Assembly: GCA_002700365.1 (NCBI GenBank)
Contig: PADB01000003.1
Location: 1 to 38,524 of the forward strand
Length of the DNA: 38,524 nt
From: Kordiimonas sp.
GTDB lineage: Bacteria; Pseudomonadota; Alphaproteobacteria; Sphingomonadales; Emcibacteraceae
Reading direction: 5' to 3'
The stretch's first letter is position 1. Each line of letters starts with the position of its first letter. Below are positions 1-8,545 of the stretch, piece after piece. Below the pieces are notes generated by a model. That model was not told the origin of the DNA and did not search any database. It saw only the letters and a program-made list of their open reading frames with translations. Position numbers and translations under genes: made by a program.

Positions 1-32
1 AAAAGGCCTACCCTCTAAGGGTGGGCCTTTTT
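1..32 (+). terminator. Rho-independent terminator at window edge
   Basis: A GC-rich stem (AAAAGGCC ... GGCCTTTT, with an inner CCC/GGG pairing) closes a short loop and runs into five T residues. It most likely ends a gene or tRNA lying to the left of the window. The AAAAGGCC side also makes it partly usable from the minus strand. Confidence 0.75.
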
Positions 33-368
33 GATTCTGGGCATGTGGAAGCTTTGAACCTACGAAAAAAGTAGGTTCAACCGCAGGCACCGCGAGGCAG
101 CGCATCGCGAATAAGCGCCAAGGTAACGCAAGGGCACAAGCCCGAAGCGGTAAATCCTACTCACAAAACCAATCAAAGGGGACCACCGTGCCTTACGGCA
201 GTCAAAGAGAATAAATCACGAAAAATACAACTATAGGGTGACCTCTGTACAGATTTCGCGTAGTGTTCTAATCGAAAATAAGCGAACGGATAATGCATGA
301 GGATAAAAAATATGTACCGTCCCCAGAATATCGCAAACCGGTACACGTAAGGTTGTGGAGTTGGGCGG
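33..368. other. AT-rich intergenic region with one hairpin, no recognised gene
   Basis: The stretch holds a perfect 10-bp inverted repeat at 54-63 and 71-80 (TTGAACCTAC / GTAGGTTCAA, A-rich 7-nt loop) and no convincing promoter. A reading frame is open from 35 to about 214, rich in Gln, Arg and Ser, but it has no ATG or GTG start, so I do not call it a gene. It could be the decayed 3' part of a former gene or an untranslated leader for the gene at 369. Confidence 0.4.
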
Positions 369-1103
369 GTGAGGAAATTATTGGGGGCAAGGTTAAGGAA
401 TATCTGGGGACAGCGGTATATCCGATGGCCAGCGTACTTCGCTGCATCGGCGGCAGCGTTATATATGTTGTTTATTATAGGTGTATGGCTCCATCATGGC
501 TTTGGTGTTTTTTGGCATGGTCCAGCCCGATATTATATGCCTCTAACAGTAGCAATAGAGAAAGCTATCTTTCTGGGAGAGGACAAGGATACCCAGCCAT
601 TACGATGGGCAAGGAAGTTCCAAGAGCACAAATGTGACCTAAGTAGTGATCTTCTTTATGGTAACTCTTCTTTGTATGGAGCCTGTCCAATGTTCATAAG
701 AGCAAAGGCAGGTCATTGCGGTTTTGCGGTATTTTATAATCCTCGTTGTCGTACATTGGCTGTAAGACAGCGAGCTTGGAAAAATGAGAAGCTGCGGAAG
801 CATATAGTCAGAGCAGCTTTAACTGCCTGTAAATATTTGATTAATGTTGATGAACGTGACCTGAAAGCATTCAGGGATGATCTGCGTTATAGTTTTGAGC
901 GATATGGCTATGACGCAAAAACTGTTCAGATGCATCAGTTATATTGGCGACATGCTGGTTGCGACCAAGGTGGTCCCAAAATTATTTATTTCGAAGTATA
1001 TGACGTTGAGGGTGTGTACCCGGATTCGGTGCAGGTAATGTCGCAACTATACAAAGCTTATCGTGAGGATGGGGTTATTGGGGGTAGATATGTCCGATTA
1101 TAA
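369..1103 (+). CDS. Hypothetical single-pass membrane protein
   Basis: I do not recognise this 244-residue protein. It starts with GTG; a GGAG sequence at 357-360 lies 8 nt upstream and supports that start. Residues 1-20 are basic (several Arg and Lys), and residues about 21-42 form one hydrophobic segment (AAALYMLFIIGVW core), which suggests a cytoplasmic N-terminus and one transmembrane helix. The rest is soluble and Cys-, Tyr- and Arg-rich, with no motif I can name. The coding region is more AT-rich than the catabolic genes to the right. It overlaps the start of the next small gene, so the two are probably translated together. An alternative frame (293-637) is open but shorter and unsupported. 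Confidence 0.55.
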   Translation: MRKLLGARLRNIWGQRYIRWPAYFAASAAALYMLFIIGVWLHHGFGVFWHGPARYYMPLTVAIEKAIFLGEDKDTQPLRWARKFQEHKCDLSSDLLYGNSSLYGACPMFIRAKAGHCGFAVFYNPRCRTLAVRQRAWKNEKLRKHIVRAALTACKYLINVDERDLKAFRDDLRYSFERYGYDAKTVQMHQLYWRHAGCDQGGPKIIYFEVYDVEGVYPDSVQVMSQLYKAYREDGVIGGRYVRL

Positions 1104-1425
1104 GATTGTTATTAATTATATTGAGGGTGGGGTAACGGGGCACTGGAATGTCACATTCAAGGATGCCACAGGTGCCATAATTGAGCAGCATTTTCCGGAC
1201 CGTGAAGGTGCTGCAAGTAATGAAGTTACTATTGGCCAGAATTTAGATAATTATTATGTTCGAGTTGGTCGGTTTCCTGATTCTGCTGTCCCGGTGGAAT
1301 TAAGCGGTGGATTATTTATAGAAGATATAAAAATAGATGAAAGCTATGCAGGCTTCGATACCCTTTATAAATCAGAAGAAATTTCAGTAACGGCAGCGCA
1401 AGGAAATGCGGGGGACAGTATATAA
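1090..1425 (+). CDS. Hypothetical small protein (111 aa)
   Basis: Function unknown. The ATG at 1090 is chosen over an in-frame GTG at 1063 because a run of five G lies about 7 nt upstream of the ATG, and the open frame before it is inside the preceding gene. The start lies 14 nt inside the upstream gene, so translation is probably coupled. The protein is acidic, has no signal peptide or membrane segment, and reads as a beta-rich globular domain. Near its N-terminus it carries GHWNVTF followed by a D-x-x-G turn, a pattern seen at the start of some papain-fold and effector-associated domains; this is only a resemblance. The C-terminus ends abruptly without an obvious domain boundary, and a second open stretch in another frame follows at 1452-1556. 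The gene may therefore be a truncated copy of something longer. Confidence 0.55.
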   Translation: MSDYKIVINYIEGGVTGHWNVTFKDATGAIIEQHFPDREGAASNEVTIGQNLDNYYVRVGRFPDSAVPVELSGGLFIEDIKIDESYAGFDTLYKSEEISVTAAQGNAGDSI

Positions 1426-1451
1426 TTAGTAGCTCTTTGCTGTGATGTTGA

Positions 1452-1556
1452 CGTTATGGGCGTGGATTTATCACGCATCCGTATGACATGGCCTTGCAAG
1501 ATGATGACTTCATTATCAACAATCGCTATATATCAGGAGAGAACGGTGAAAGGTGA
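1452..1556 (+). pseudogene. ORF remnant upstream of the CoA ligase
   Basis: Frame 3 is open for 34 codons and reads like real protein (acidic LQDDDFIINN core, then ISGENGER). It contains one ATG at 1488, which would give a 22-residue peptide. Its TGA at 1554-1556 overlaps the GTG start of the next gene at 1553-1555 (a GTGA overlap). It could be the 3' end of a decayed gene, possibly the frameshifted tail of the gene at 1090, or a short coupling ORF. No homology can be asserted. Confidence 0.3.
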
Positions 1557-3286
1557 GTCTGCCCGCGTTCATCGGGCGTTGTTGTTGCAAGGATATGGGG
1601 TTGTCAGAGCCAAGCGAACATAAAGATCCTTTTTGCCGGGACAGGCTGCCCGCCACGTCTGTGATGCCGGACTTTTTGCAACATGGTGAGGGCAATTCTT
1701 CTTATCCTGTTGAATTAAATGCTGCTGTAGAGCTTTCGGATGTTATGGCCGCCTGCGGTTATGGGGATAAGGTCGCGCTGATAGGGGCGGGGCAGCATTT
1801 CACCTATGCAGATGTGGTCATGTGGAGCAACAAAATTGCCCGCGTGTTGGTTGATGATATTGGTATAGTGCCGGGCAACAGGGTCTTAATCAGGTCGTAT
1901 AACAATCCAGTTCACGTCATTTGCTGGTTGGCGGCAACCAAGGCCGGTGCCGTTGTGATTAACACGGCTCCGCAATTGCGCGCGCGTGAATTGCAGCAAA
2001 TTATTGATGAGGCTGCCGTTGAATATGCGTTGTGCGATCTTCGTTTACGGGATGCATTAGAAGCATGCCAAAGTCAGAGGGAGGGCCAAAGCCAGGACCA
2101 GAGCCAGAAGAAGGCTTTGCGTCATATTGTTTTTTTTGACGGCCGTGATATTGAGGCCGGCGATCTGGGGGCGCGGGCGCATAAAAAGCGACCGGATTTT
2201 TGTGCGGCAAAGACAAGCCGGGATGATGTGGCCTTGATGGCGGCCACATCCGGGAGTACGGGCACGCCCAAAATCACGATGCATTATCATCGAGACATCC
2301 TGGCCATCGCGGATGGTTATGCGGCAGATATATTAAGGATAAGACCTGAGGATAAAATCATTGGCACGCCGCCCCTGGCGTTTACCTATGGCCTGGGGGC
2401 ATTGGCTGTCTTTCCTTTACGTTTTGGTGCCAGCGCCATTCTGGAGGAGCATTTGCGCCCCGAGGACATGTGCCAGCAGATCACGGCGCATCAGGCCAGT
2501 TTGTGTTTTTCATCACCTGCAGCATATCGAATGATGTTAGACGCCATGGCGCATGAGGATTTCGCTGTGGCGGATCTGTCCTCATTGCGGGCGGGCGTAT
2601 CGGCAGGTGATACGTTGCCGGCCCCGGTTTATGAAGCGTGGCAGCGGCAGATCGGCGTGCCGCTGTTGGACGGTATCGGGTCGACGGAGATGTTGCATAT
2701 CTTTATATCTAACCGGCTGGATGAGCACGAGGCGGCCTGTACAGGACGCCCGGTCCGAGGCTATGTGGCCAAAGTCGTTGATGAGCGGGGTGAGACGTTA
2801 CCCAAAGGGCAGGCGGGGAGGTTGGCCGTGAAAGGCCCAACGGGGTGCCGCTATTTACACGGAAAAGAACAGACACGCTATGTGCAGGATGGCTGGAACT
2901 ATACCGGAGACTGTTTTTATCAGGACGAGGGGGGGCGGTTTCATTTTGTCGCGCGTATGGATGAGATGATTATCTCATCCGGGTATAATATTGCCGGGCG
3001 TGAAGTAGAGGCCGCTTTGTTAACGCATAGGGATGTGTTGGAATGTGCGGTGATCGGTGTGCCAGACGAACTGCGGGGGGCTATTGTTGAAGCACATGTG
3101 GTGTTAAGGGCGGGCTTGTCTCCTACAGATGCAAAAGTGCGGCAATTGCAGGATCACGTGAAGGCGGTCATTGCCCCCTATAAATATCCGCGCTCTATCG
3201 TTTTTCGCGAGAGCTTACCTAAAACAGAAACAGGTAAAATGCAGCGTTACCTTTTGCAGCGTTCCGGGCATGGCCAAGAAGGATGA
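1553..3286 (+). CDS. AMP-forming aryl-CoA ligase (benzoate / 2-aminobenzoate-CoA ligase family)
   Basis: An adenylate-forming acyl-CoA synthetase that would activate an aromatic acid with ATP and CoA in the cytoplasm. The AMP-binding P-loop is at residues 231-240 (ATSGSTGTPK), followed by the GTPPLAFTYGLG segment typical of the benzoate/2-aminobenzoate branch, GIGSTEM, a YTGD motif, EMIISSGYNI and the C-terminal catalytic lysine in KTETGKMQ. Length (577 aa) is slightly above the family norm. The surplus is an N-terminal leader and a Gln/Ser-rich insert at about 173-186. AGGAGA at 1535-1540 is 12 nt from this GTG; an ATG at 1595 is a possible later start, since the conserved domain begins around residue 26. 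The gene stands alone, with 0.5 kb of apparently non-coding DNA behind it. The exact acid is unknown. Confidence 0.85.
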   Translation: MSLPAFIGRCCCKDMGLSEPSEHKDPFCRDRLPATSVMPDFLQHGEGNSSYPVELNAAVELSDVMAACGYGDKVALIGAGQHFTYADVVMWSNKIARVLVDDIGIVPGNRVLIRSYNNPVHVICWLAATKAGAVVINTAPQLRARELQQIIDEAAVEYALCDLRLRDALEACQSQREGQSQDQSQKKALRHIVFFDGRDIEAGDLGARAHKKRPDFCAAKTSRDDVALMAATSGSTGTPKITMHYHRDILAIADGYAADILRIRPEDKIIGTPPLAFTYGLGALAVFPLRFGASAILEEHLRPEDMCQQITAHQASLCFSSPAAYRMMLDAMAHEDFAVADLSSLRAGVSAGDTLPAPVYEAWQRQIGVPLLDGIGSTEMLHIFISNRLDEHEAACTGRPVRGYVAKVVDERGETLPKGQAGRLAVKGPTGCRYLHGKEQTRYVQDGWNYTGDCFYQDEGGRFHFVARMDEMIISSGYNIAGREVEAALLTHRDVLECAVIGVPDELRGAIVEAHVVLRAGLSPTDAKVRQLQDHVKAVIAPYKYPRSIVFRESLPKTETGKMQRYLLQRSGHGQEG

Positions 3287-3811
3287 CGTGTGTTTGTGTT
3301 AGCAGGAATTACGTGGCCTGATGTTGCGCGTGATACAGGGTGTGCAGGGAGGGGGTATGAAGGGTGCTGTCCATGCCATAAAGGCCGTAACCTCTTATAA
3401 TTCTTAAGATTTCCTTAATCTGTTCATTATTTAGGCATGTTGCACGTCATATAGTCTTGGGCCTTGTGCAGCATTGCCAATTAGGCAGAATTTTCGGTTT
3501 TTTTCGCCATTTTGGGCTGATTTTTCTTGGCATGCATTTTGCTGAGGTATTCATCAGGATGTAAGTGTGCGGGAATATTTACGTCAGATCCGGGAAGGGG
3601 GACCCGGGTAAAGGCCAAAGGCGGCGTTCGGAAGATGTGTAAAGGTGCGTGTATGATGCGCCTTATGGCTCTGACGTAATGTCCGCGCATGCCACTGACA
3701 TATGTAGATCACAACAATAGCACTCAGAACGCTGCATCCCCGTGATGTAATAGGCTTAATTGTAAGCATATCTTTTGATGTATTGAAGGTGTGCGTTTAG
3801 GAGTACAGAAT
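3287..3811. other. Intergenic region with weak minus-strand ORFs
   Basis: No gene is supported. On the minus strand two overlapping frames are open: 3769-3584 begins with a hydrophobic segment (VLSAIVVIYI) and 3690-3481 ends with a basic tail. Joined by one frameshift near 3690 they would give a small one-helix membrane protein of about 95 residues. Neither start has a ribosome binding site, so I leave them uncalled. The promoter of the downstream chemoreceptor must lie in the right part, but I see no clear hexamers. Confidence 0.35.
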
Positions 3812-4948
3812 ATGAATGCGTTTGTGGGAAATACGGCCGTAAAAGCCGCAGAAGGCGGCGCGCAAAGCGGTGCATATATGGAATCTGTGTCAAAGACTGG
3901 ATTAAAGAAAGATGTGGTGGCCACGCCGCATATGATCCGCAAGACAACAGCAGAGTTAAGTGAACAGGTTTCACATTTCGCCAATGTTAATCAGGACATT
4001 GCCGGCCAGACAAAATTATTGGCCCTGAATGCCACGATTGAGGCCGCCCGGGCAGGAGACGCCGGGCGTGGTTTTTCTGTTGTGGCAACAGAGGTTAAAA
4101 ACCTTGCAGAACAGGCAGAAAAAAATTCCCATGAGTTCCAATCGGTTGTCGGCGGTAGCCTAGATGGACTGCAGGCGTTGACGAATGACTTGGCAGGCAG
4201 GCTGGAAAGCCAGCGTCTGACCGAAATGTCGCAAACGTTAGTGCAGTTGATTGTTCGGAATTTGTTTGAACGTACGGCGGATGTACGTTGGTGGGCAACT
4301 GATAGTGCTTTCTGGAGAGCTTTGCAGGAACCTAGTGCCGATATGGCCAAGCGGGCAGGTGAACGGCTTGGGGTGATCAATCTTTATTATACAGTCTATA
4401 TGAATTTGGTTCTTGCGGATGCCAGCGGAACGATTGTTGCTATTTCAAAGCCAGAGAATTTCCCAGGGCTTGTCGGGCAGAATGTCACGGGGGAACGCTG
4501 GTTTAAGGAGGCGATGCTGACGGCGTCCGGGGATGATTATGTTGTCGATGATATTCGTCCTGACCCGTTTCATGCCAATAGAGCTGCGGCTATTTATTCT
4601 GCCGCCGTGCGCAGTGAAGGGGAACGCTTTTCTGAACCGGTAGGCGTGTTGGGGATATTCTTTGATTGGCAGGAACAAGGACGTTCGATTGTATGTGATG
4701 AGCCATCATTCAATGCCGTTGAGTGGGAACGTACGCGTGTCTTGTTACTTGACCGTGAGCATCGCATCATTTCCAGTTCCGATAATGCCGGATTATACAG
4801 CACCTATCCGCTGGATACCCGGATGGGAAGTAAAGGTGCCTATGTGAATAACGATGGCGCGGTGATCGCTTATGCGCAAACAATCGGTTATGAAGAATAT
4901 GATGGTTTGGGCTGGTATGGCGTTATTGAACAAAAACAAGATATGTAA
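3812..4948 (+). CDS. Soluble chemoreceptor-like protein: MCP signalling tip followed by Cache-like sensor
   Basis: 378 residues from the ATG at 3812, preferred over the GTG at 3791 because AGGAG at 3799-3803 lies 8 nt upstream. Residues about 69-99 carry the highly conserved methyl-accepting chemotaxis hairpin tip ([20 protein letters not shown], then EVKNLA), which binds CheA and CheW. Residues about 140-378 look like a small-molecule sensor of the Cache type ([30 protein letters not shown], a DxRPDPF turn, GVLGIFFDW). There is no signal peptide or transmembrane helix, so the protein should be cytoplasmic, and the order is reversed from classical receptors, where the sensor comes first. The signalling part is also short, without the usual long methylation helices. 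Inference: it senses an intracellular metabolite of the neighbouring aromatic pathway. A terminator follows the gene. Confidence 0.75.
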   Translation: MNAFVGNTAVKAAEGGAQSGAYMESVSKTGLKKDVVATPHMIRKTTAELSEQVSHFANVNQDIAGQTKLLALNATIEAARAGDAGRGFSVVATEVKNLAEQAEKNSHEFQSVVGGSLDGLQALTNDLAGRLESQRLTEMSQTLVQLIVRNLFERTADVRWWATDSAFWRALQEPSADMAKRAGERLGVINLYYTVYMNLVLADASGTIVAISKPENFPGLVGQNVTGERWFKEAMLTASGDDYVVDDIRPDPFHANRAAAIYSAAVRSEGERFSEPVGVLGIFFDWQEQGRSIVCDEPSFNAVEWERTRVLLLDREHRIISSSDNAGLYSTYPLDTRMGSKGAYVNNDGAVIAYAQTIGYEEYDGLGWYGVIEQKQDM

Positions 4949-5276
4949 TTGAGGATTTTACGGGGCTCTCATTTCCAACCGAACAGCGGGAGCAACGAAA
5001 AAGACACCGGAAATACCGGTGTCTTTTTTTATTTTGGCTGCTATCGCGCTTTGGATGTGGGGCGTATCTGTGACGTCATGAGGCCAGTTTTTAATTCAGA
5101 ACAAATTTGTGTTATAGTTGATATTTCACTGTAGGGACGCTTGATCAGTTTATTCGCAGTTTGTTAGCGATCAGAGCTATAGCGTTATAGAGACGTCCCC
5201 CTGTTATAGCATTTTTATCTATTTATCGTTTTTGTGCGTGTTTCGTGTTCTTTCTGGCCAATAATGAGGACAGGTA
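4949..5276. other. Intergenic region: terminator plus promoter region of the aminophenol operon
   Basis: After the chemoreceptor terminator this stretch leads to the RidA-dioxygenase operon. Near its right end it contains GGGACG (about 5134-5139) and CGTCCC (about 5195-5200) as distant half-sites, and two GATCAG motifs in between. These may be regulator sites, but none is strong enough to assign, and I see no convincing -35/-10 pair. Confidence 0.35.
4998..5030 (+). terminator. Rho-independent terminator of the chemoreceptor gene
   Basis: A perfect stem AAAAGACACCGG / CCGGTGTCTTTT encloses a 5-nt loop (AAATA) and runs into seven T residues. It lies 50 nt after the stop of the chemoreceptor gene. 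Confidence 0.9.
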
Positions 5277-5696
5277 ATGACAGATGCCGTTATTGTCGAG
5301 GGCAAAGCAACGCCCCGTGGCGCATTTCCGCATTTGCGGCGGGCAGGGGATTTTGTGTTTGTGTCTGGCACCAGTGCGCGTCGGCCGGATAACCAGATAG
5401 AAGGCGCAGAGGTAGGCAAGGCGGGGAAAGTCACATTAGATATTGCAGTACAAACCCGGTCTGTTATCGAGAATATCCGCGATATATTAGCCAGCATAGA
5501 CGGGGGCTTAGAGGATATCGTAGAGATCTGTAGCTATTTGGTCAGTATGGAAGACTTTGAGGCATATAATCAGGTCTATGCTGAATATTTTTCCGATCAG
5601 GGACCTGCGCGGACAACAGTTGCCGTCCATCAATTACCCCACCCACATTTATTAATTGAAATCAAGGCCGTGGCGTATATGCCCCGGGCCTCGTAG
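5277..5696 (+). CDS. RidA/YjgF-family deaminase, probable 2-aminomuconate deaminase
   Basis: A 139-residue RidA-fold protein, the length expected for the family, forming soluble trimers that hydrolyse enamine/imine intermediates. Recognisable family features are the FVSGTSA strand, the helix around [12 protein letters not shown], and the C-terminal R-T-T-V-A-V with LIEIKAVAY. In aminophenol and 3-hydroxyanthranilate pathways a RidA-type enzyme (AmnD/NbaF type) converts 2-aminomuconate to 4-oxalocrotonate with ammonia release. Position as first gene of an operon with both subunits of an aminophenol-type ring-cleavage enzyme, 60 nt before the next start, strongly supports that role. GAGGACAGG just upstream of the ATG is the ribosome binding site. 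A general RidA housekeeping function is the alternative. Confidence 0.8.
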   Translation: MTDAVIVEGKATPRGAFPHLRRAGDFVFVSGTSARRPDNQIEGAEVGKAGKVTLDIAVQTRSVIENIRDILASIDGGLEDIVEICSYLVSMEDFEAYNQVYAEYFSDQGPARTTVAVHQLPHPHLLIEIKAVAYMPRAS

Positions 5697-6653
<957 letters not shown>

Positions 6654-6670
6654 AGGACCGGAGAGAGACG

Positions 6671-7483
6671 ATGACAGTTGTTTCAGCATTTATCATACCC
6701 GCATCGCCCTTACCAATGGTCCATGGCAGTAACCCACCGTGGGGTGCCTTTGCAGAGGCAATGGATGAAGCCGGCCGGCGATTGGCGGAGACGGACCCGG
6801 ACGTTATTTTGATCTATTCAACGGCGTGGTATGCGGTTTTGGATCAGTTATGGCAAATGCGGGCGCATGTGAAGGGTGTTCATGTTGATGAAAATTGGCA
6901 TGAGTACGGCAATATGCCGTTTGATATGCATATACATCAGCCATATACAGCAGCCTGTATTGAGGCCACGGCAAAAATTAATATTCGTTCCCGCGCTGTG
7001 GACTATGATGCCTTTCCCATTGATACGGGAACAATTGGGGCCAATCATTTTCTGAACAAAGAGCATAAATACAAACTGGCGATTACCAGTAATAATTTAT
7101 ATCACGATGGCCGGTTAACAGGGCAGCTCGCGCGGGTGGCGGCCAAACAGGCGGATCAAATAGGACTGCGTGTGGCGGTGGTGGGTATTGGTGGACTATC
7201 CGGGTCTTTTTTTCGTCATGAAATCAATATTGCTGACGACCGCATTGAAAACCCTATTGAGGATAATTGTAATAAGGAATTTCTTACCCTCATTGAACAA
7301 AATGACGGGCCGGTACTGTTGTCAGGCATAGAAGGTTATGTGCCTGCGGCGCGTGCGGATATGGGGATGAAGCATCTGTATTTTGTATTGGGTGCCATGG
7401 CGGATGATTATCAAAAGGCAGAGGTGCTCCACTACGGACCATTATATGGTGCCGGTGGTGCGGTCATATCATTTGTTCCTTAA
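6671..7483 (+). CDS. amnA: LigB-like non-catalytic subunit (2-aminophenol 1,6-dioxygenase alpha-like)
   Basis: 270 residues, the family length, beginning at the ATG at 6671 (GGAGAGAGAC just upstream; the in-frame codon at 6623 lies inside the previous gene). It has the same fold as its neighbour but lacks the iron site: the PHPPH segment is replaced by PASPLPM, and the second histidine region reads STAW. In the known enzyme the alpha subunit pairs with beta in an alpha2beta2 complex and carries no metal. Adjacent position and order (deaminase, beta, alpha) fit a dedicated cleavage module. The gene ends 8 nt from the convergent AraC gene, with no room for a separate terminator. Confidence 0.85.
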   Translation: MTVVSAFIIPASPLPMVHGSNPPWGAFAEAMDEAGRRLAETDPDVILIYSTAWYAVLDQLWQMRAHVKGVHVDENWHEYGNMPFDMHIHQPYTAACIEATAKINIRSRAVDYDAFPIDTGTIGANHFLNKEHKYKLAITSNNLYHDGRLTGQLARVAAKQADQIGLRVAVVGIGGLSGSFFRHEINIADDRIENPIEDNCNKEFLTLIEQNDGPVLLSGIEGYVPAARADMGMKHLYFVLGAMADDYQKAEVLHYGPLYGAGGAVISFVP

Positions 7484-7491
7484 GGGGGAGC

Positions 7492-8526
7492 TTAGGAAAT
7501 AGCTGTTTTTGTGTCTGTGTCTGTGTCCTTCAGCCTAACGGGTGAGCTACCGTTATAGATGCTGATTTTGCCAGCGCGGATATAATCGCGGTATTGTCCT
7601 GGTGAGAGGCCGACTTTTTTTGTAAAGGCCTTTGTAAAAGAAGGGCTGGATTGATACCCAACTGACCATGCAATCTGGTTAATGGATTGGGGGGTGGTAT
7701 GTAATAAGGAGGCGGCATGCTGCATGCGCAGCCGGTTCAGGTAATTAATTGGCGTATCGCCGATTAATCTTCGAAAACGATCGCTGACGCCAGCGCGGCT
7801 CATCGTGGCGAGATCCGCCATTTCTTCTAAAGTCCAGTCTTTCTGTAGGTCGTTATGAATGGCAATCAGAACCCGGCGGATACGTTGATCTGTACAGCGG
7901 GCTTCTTCAGAAATGGTTTGGGAAATATATCGCAGGCCATAGTTGGTCAGAATGGCAATGGCCGCTTCACCAAGACGTTTGCGAATGGCCCCGCCATCAT
8001 CGACGGCACGAATGTCAGGGCGTTTCAGTAATTCAATGATTGTCCAAAAGCCGGGGGCTTTGCCCTTTTCATCCACCCGAAGAATAATATAGGGGGGGAT
8101 CGTTTCCGGCATCAGGTTGGTGGTTTCTGTCGTGGTGCCGACAAAGAAGCTGGGGTTGGGGCTGTTTTCATCGCCATATTCCGGGAAGTTCTGATGCAGG
8201 CTGTCATCAGAAAGGATCAAATCCAGGGATTGGGTGGGGGTGTTTTGTCGTTCACCAGGGGGTGTAGTGTGCCATATATATTCATAAGGGCGGGTAAACG
8301 CGACAACGGTGCCCGGCTTAATTTCAATAACGGACGCGTCCGGGCATTCCAGCCACACGGTTCCTTCCAGCAGGCAGTAACAACTGATGATTTTTTGCGA
8401 ACTTACTTTATATGATACGGGGTGTTCAAAGCGCAGGCAATAACAGGAAATATATTCCAGCCTGGCATCCGGGACATAATAGTTTCCGGAGCCACTTTGC
8501 TCTGTTTTATTATTTGTGTCAGACAT
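7492..8526 (-). CDS. AraC-family transcriptional regulator
   Basis: 344 residues: an N-terminal cupin-like effector domain (strands around residues 15-120, with a PGTVVAFTRPYEY motif) and a C-terminal double helix-turn-helix. The second helix region has the AraC signature INYLNRLRMQHAASLL, INQIAWSVGYQSSPSFTKAFTKKVG, SPGQYR. It is clearly paralogous to the next gene, sharing PGTVVAFTRP, RIRRVL, DRFR, LIGDTPINYLNRLRMQ and the GYQS segment. The two genes are 19 nt apart and probably cotranscribed. It converges on the aminophenol operon, so control of that operon or of the intradiol operon is likely. The last codons contain three copies of a 6-bp repeat (Asp-Thr dipeptides), a possible slippage site. 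Confidence 0.85.
   Translation of the reverse strand: MSDTNNKTEQSGSGNYYVPDARLEYISCYCLRFEHPVSYKVSSQKIISCYCLLEGTVWLECPDASVIEIKPGTVVAFTRPYEYIWHTTPPGERQNTPTQSLDLILSDDSLHQNFPEYGDENSPNPSFFVGTTTETTNLMPETIPPYIILRVDEKGKAPGFWTIIELLKRPDIRAVDDGGAIRKRLGEAAIAILTNYGLRYISQTISEEARCTDQRIRRVLIAIHNDLQKDWTLEEMADLATMSRAGVSDRFRRLIGDTPINYLNRLRMQHAASLLHTTPQSINQIAWSVGYQSSPSFTKAFTKKVGLSPGQYRDYIRAGKISIYNGSSPVRLKDTDTDTKTAIS
7509..7527. repeat. Hexanucleotide tandem repeat (TGTGTC x3)
   Basis: Three consecutive TGTGTC units lie near the 3' end of the AraC gene and encode Asp-Thr repeats (DTDTDT). A unit of 6 bp keeps the frame, so gain or loss would only lengthen or shorten the tail. Confidence 0.6.
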
Positions 8527-8545
8527 ATTCTATATTTTCAGTCGC

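Noticed and set aside
293-637. 114-codon plus-strand ORF beginning with ATG
   Set aside because: It overlaps the longer 369-1103 frame, lacks a ribosome binding site and its translation is not domain-like.
1546-1623. GTG with ideal spacing (5 nt) to AGGAGA, before the CoA ligase
   Set aside because: It opens only a 25-codon frame different from the ligase; the ligase frame with GTG 1553 or ATG 1595 is clearly the real gene.
2001-2290. Minus-strand ORFs inside the CoA ligase
   Set aside because: Shadow frames of a gene with strong family motifs on the plus strand.
7509-7527. Hexanucleotide repeat as a phase-variation switch
   Set aside because: A 6-bp unit cannot shift the frame, and it lies at the very end of the protein.
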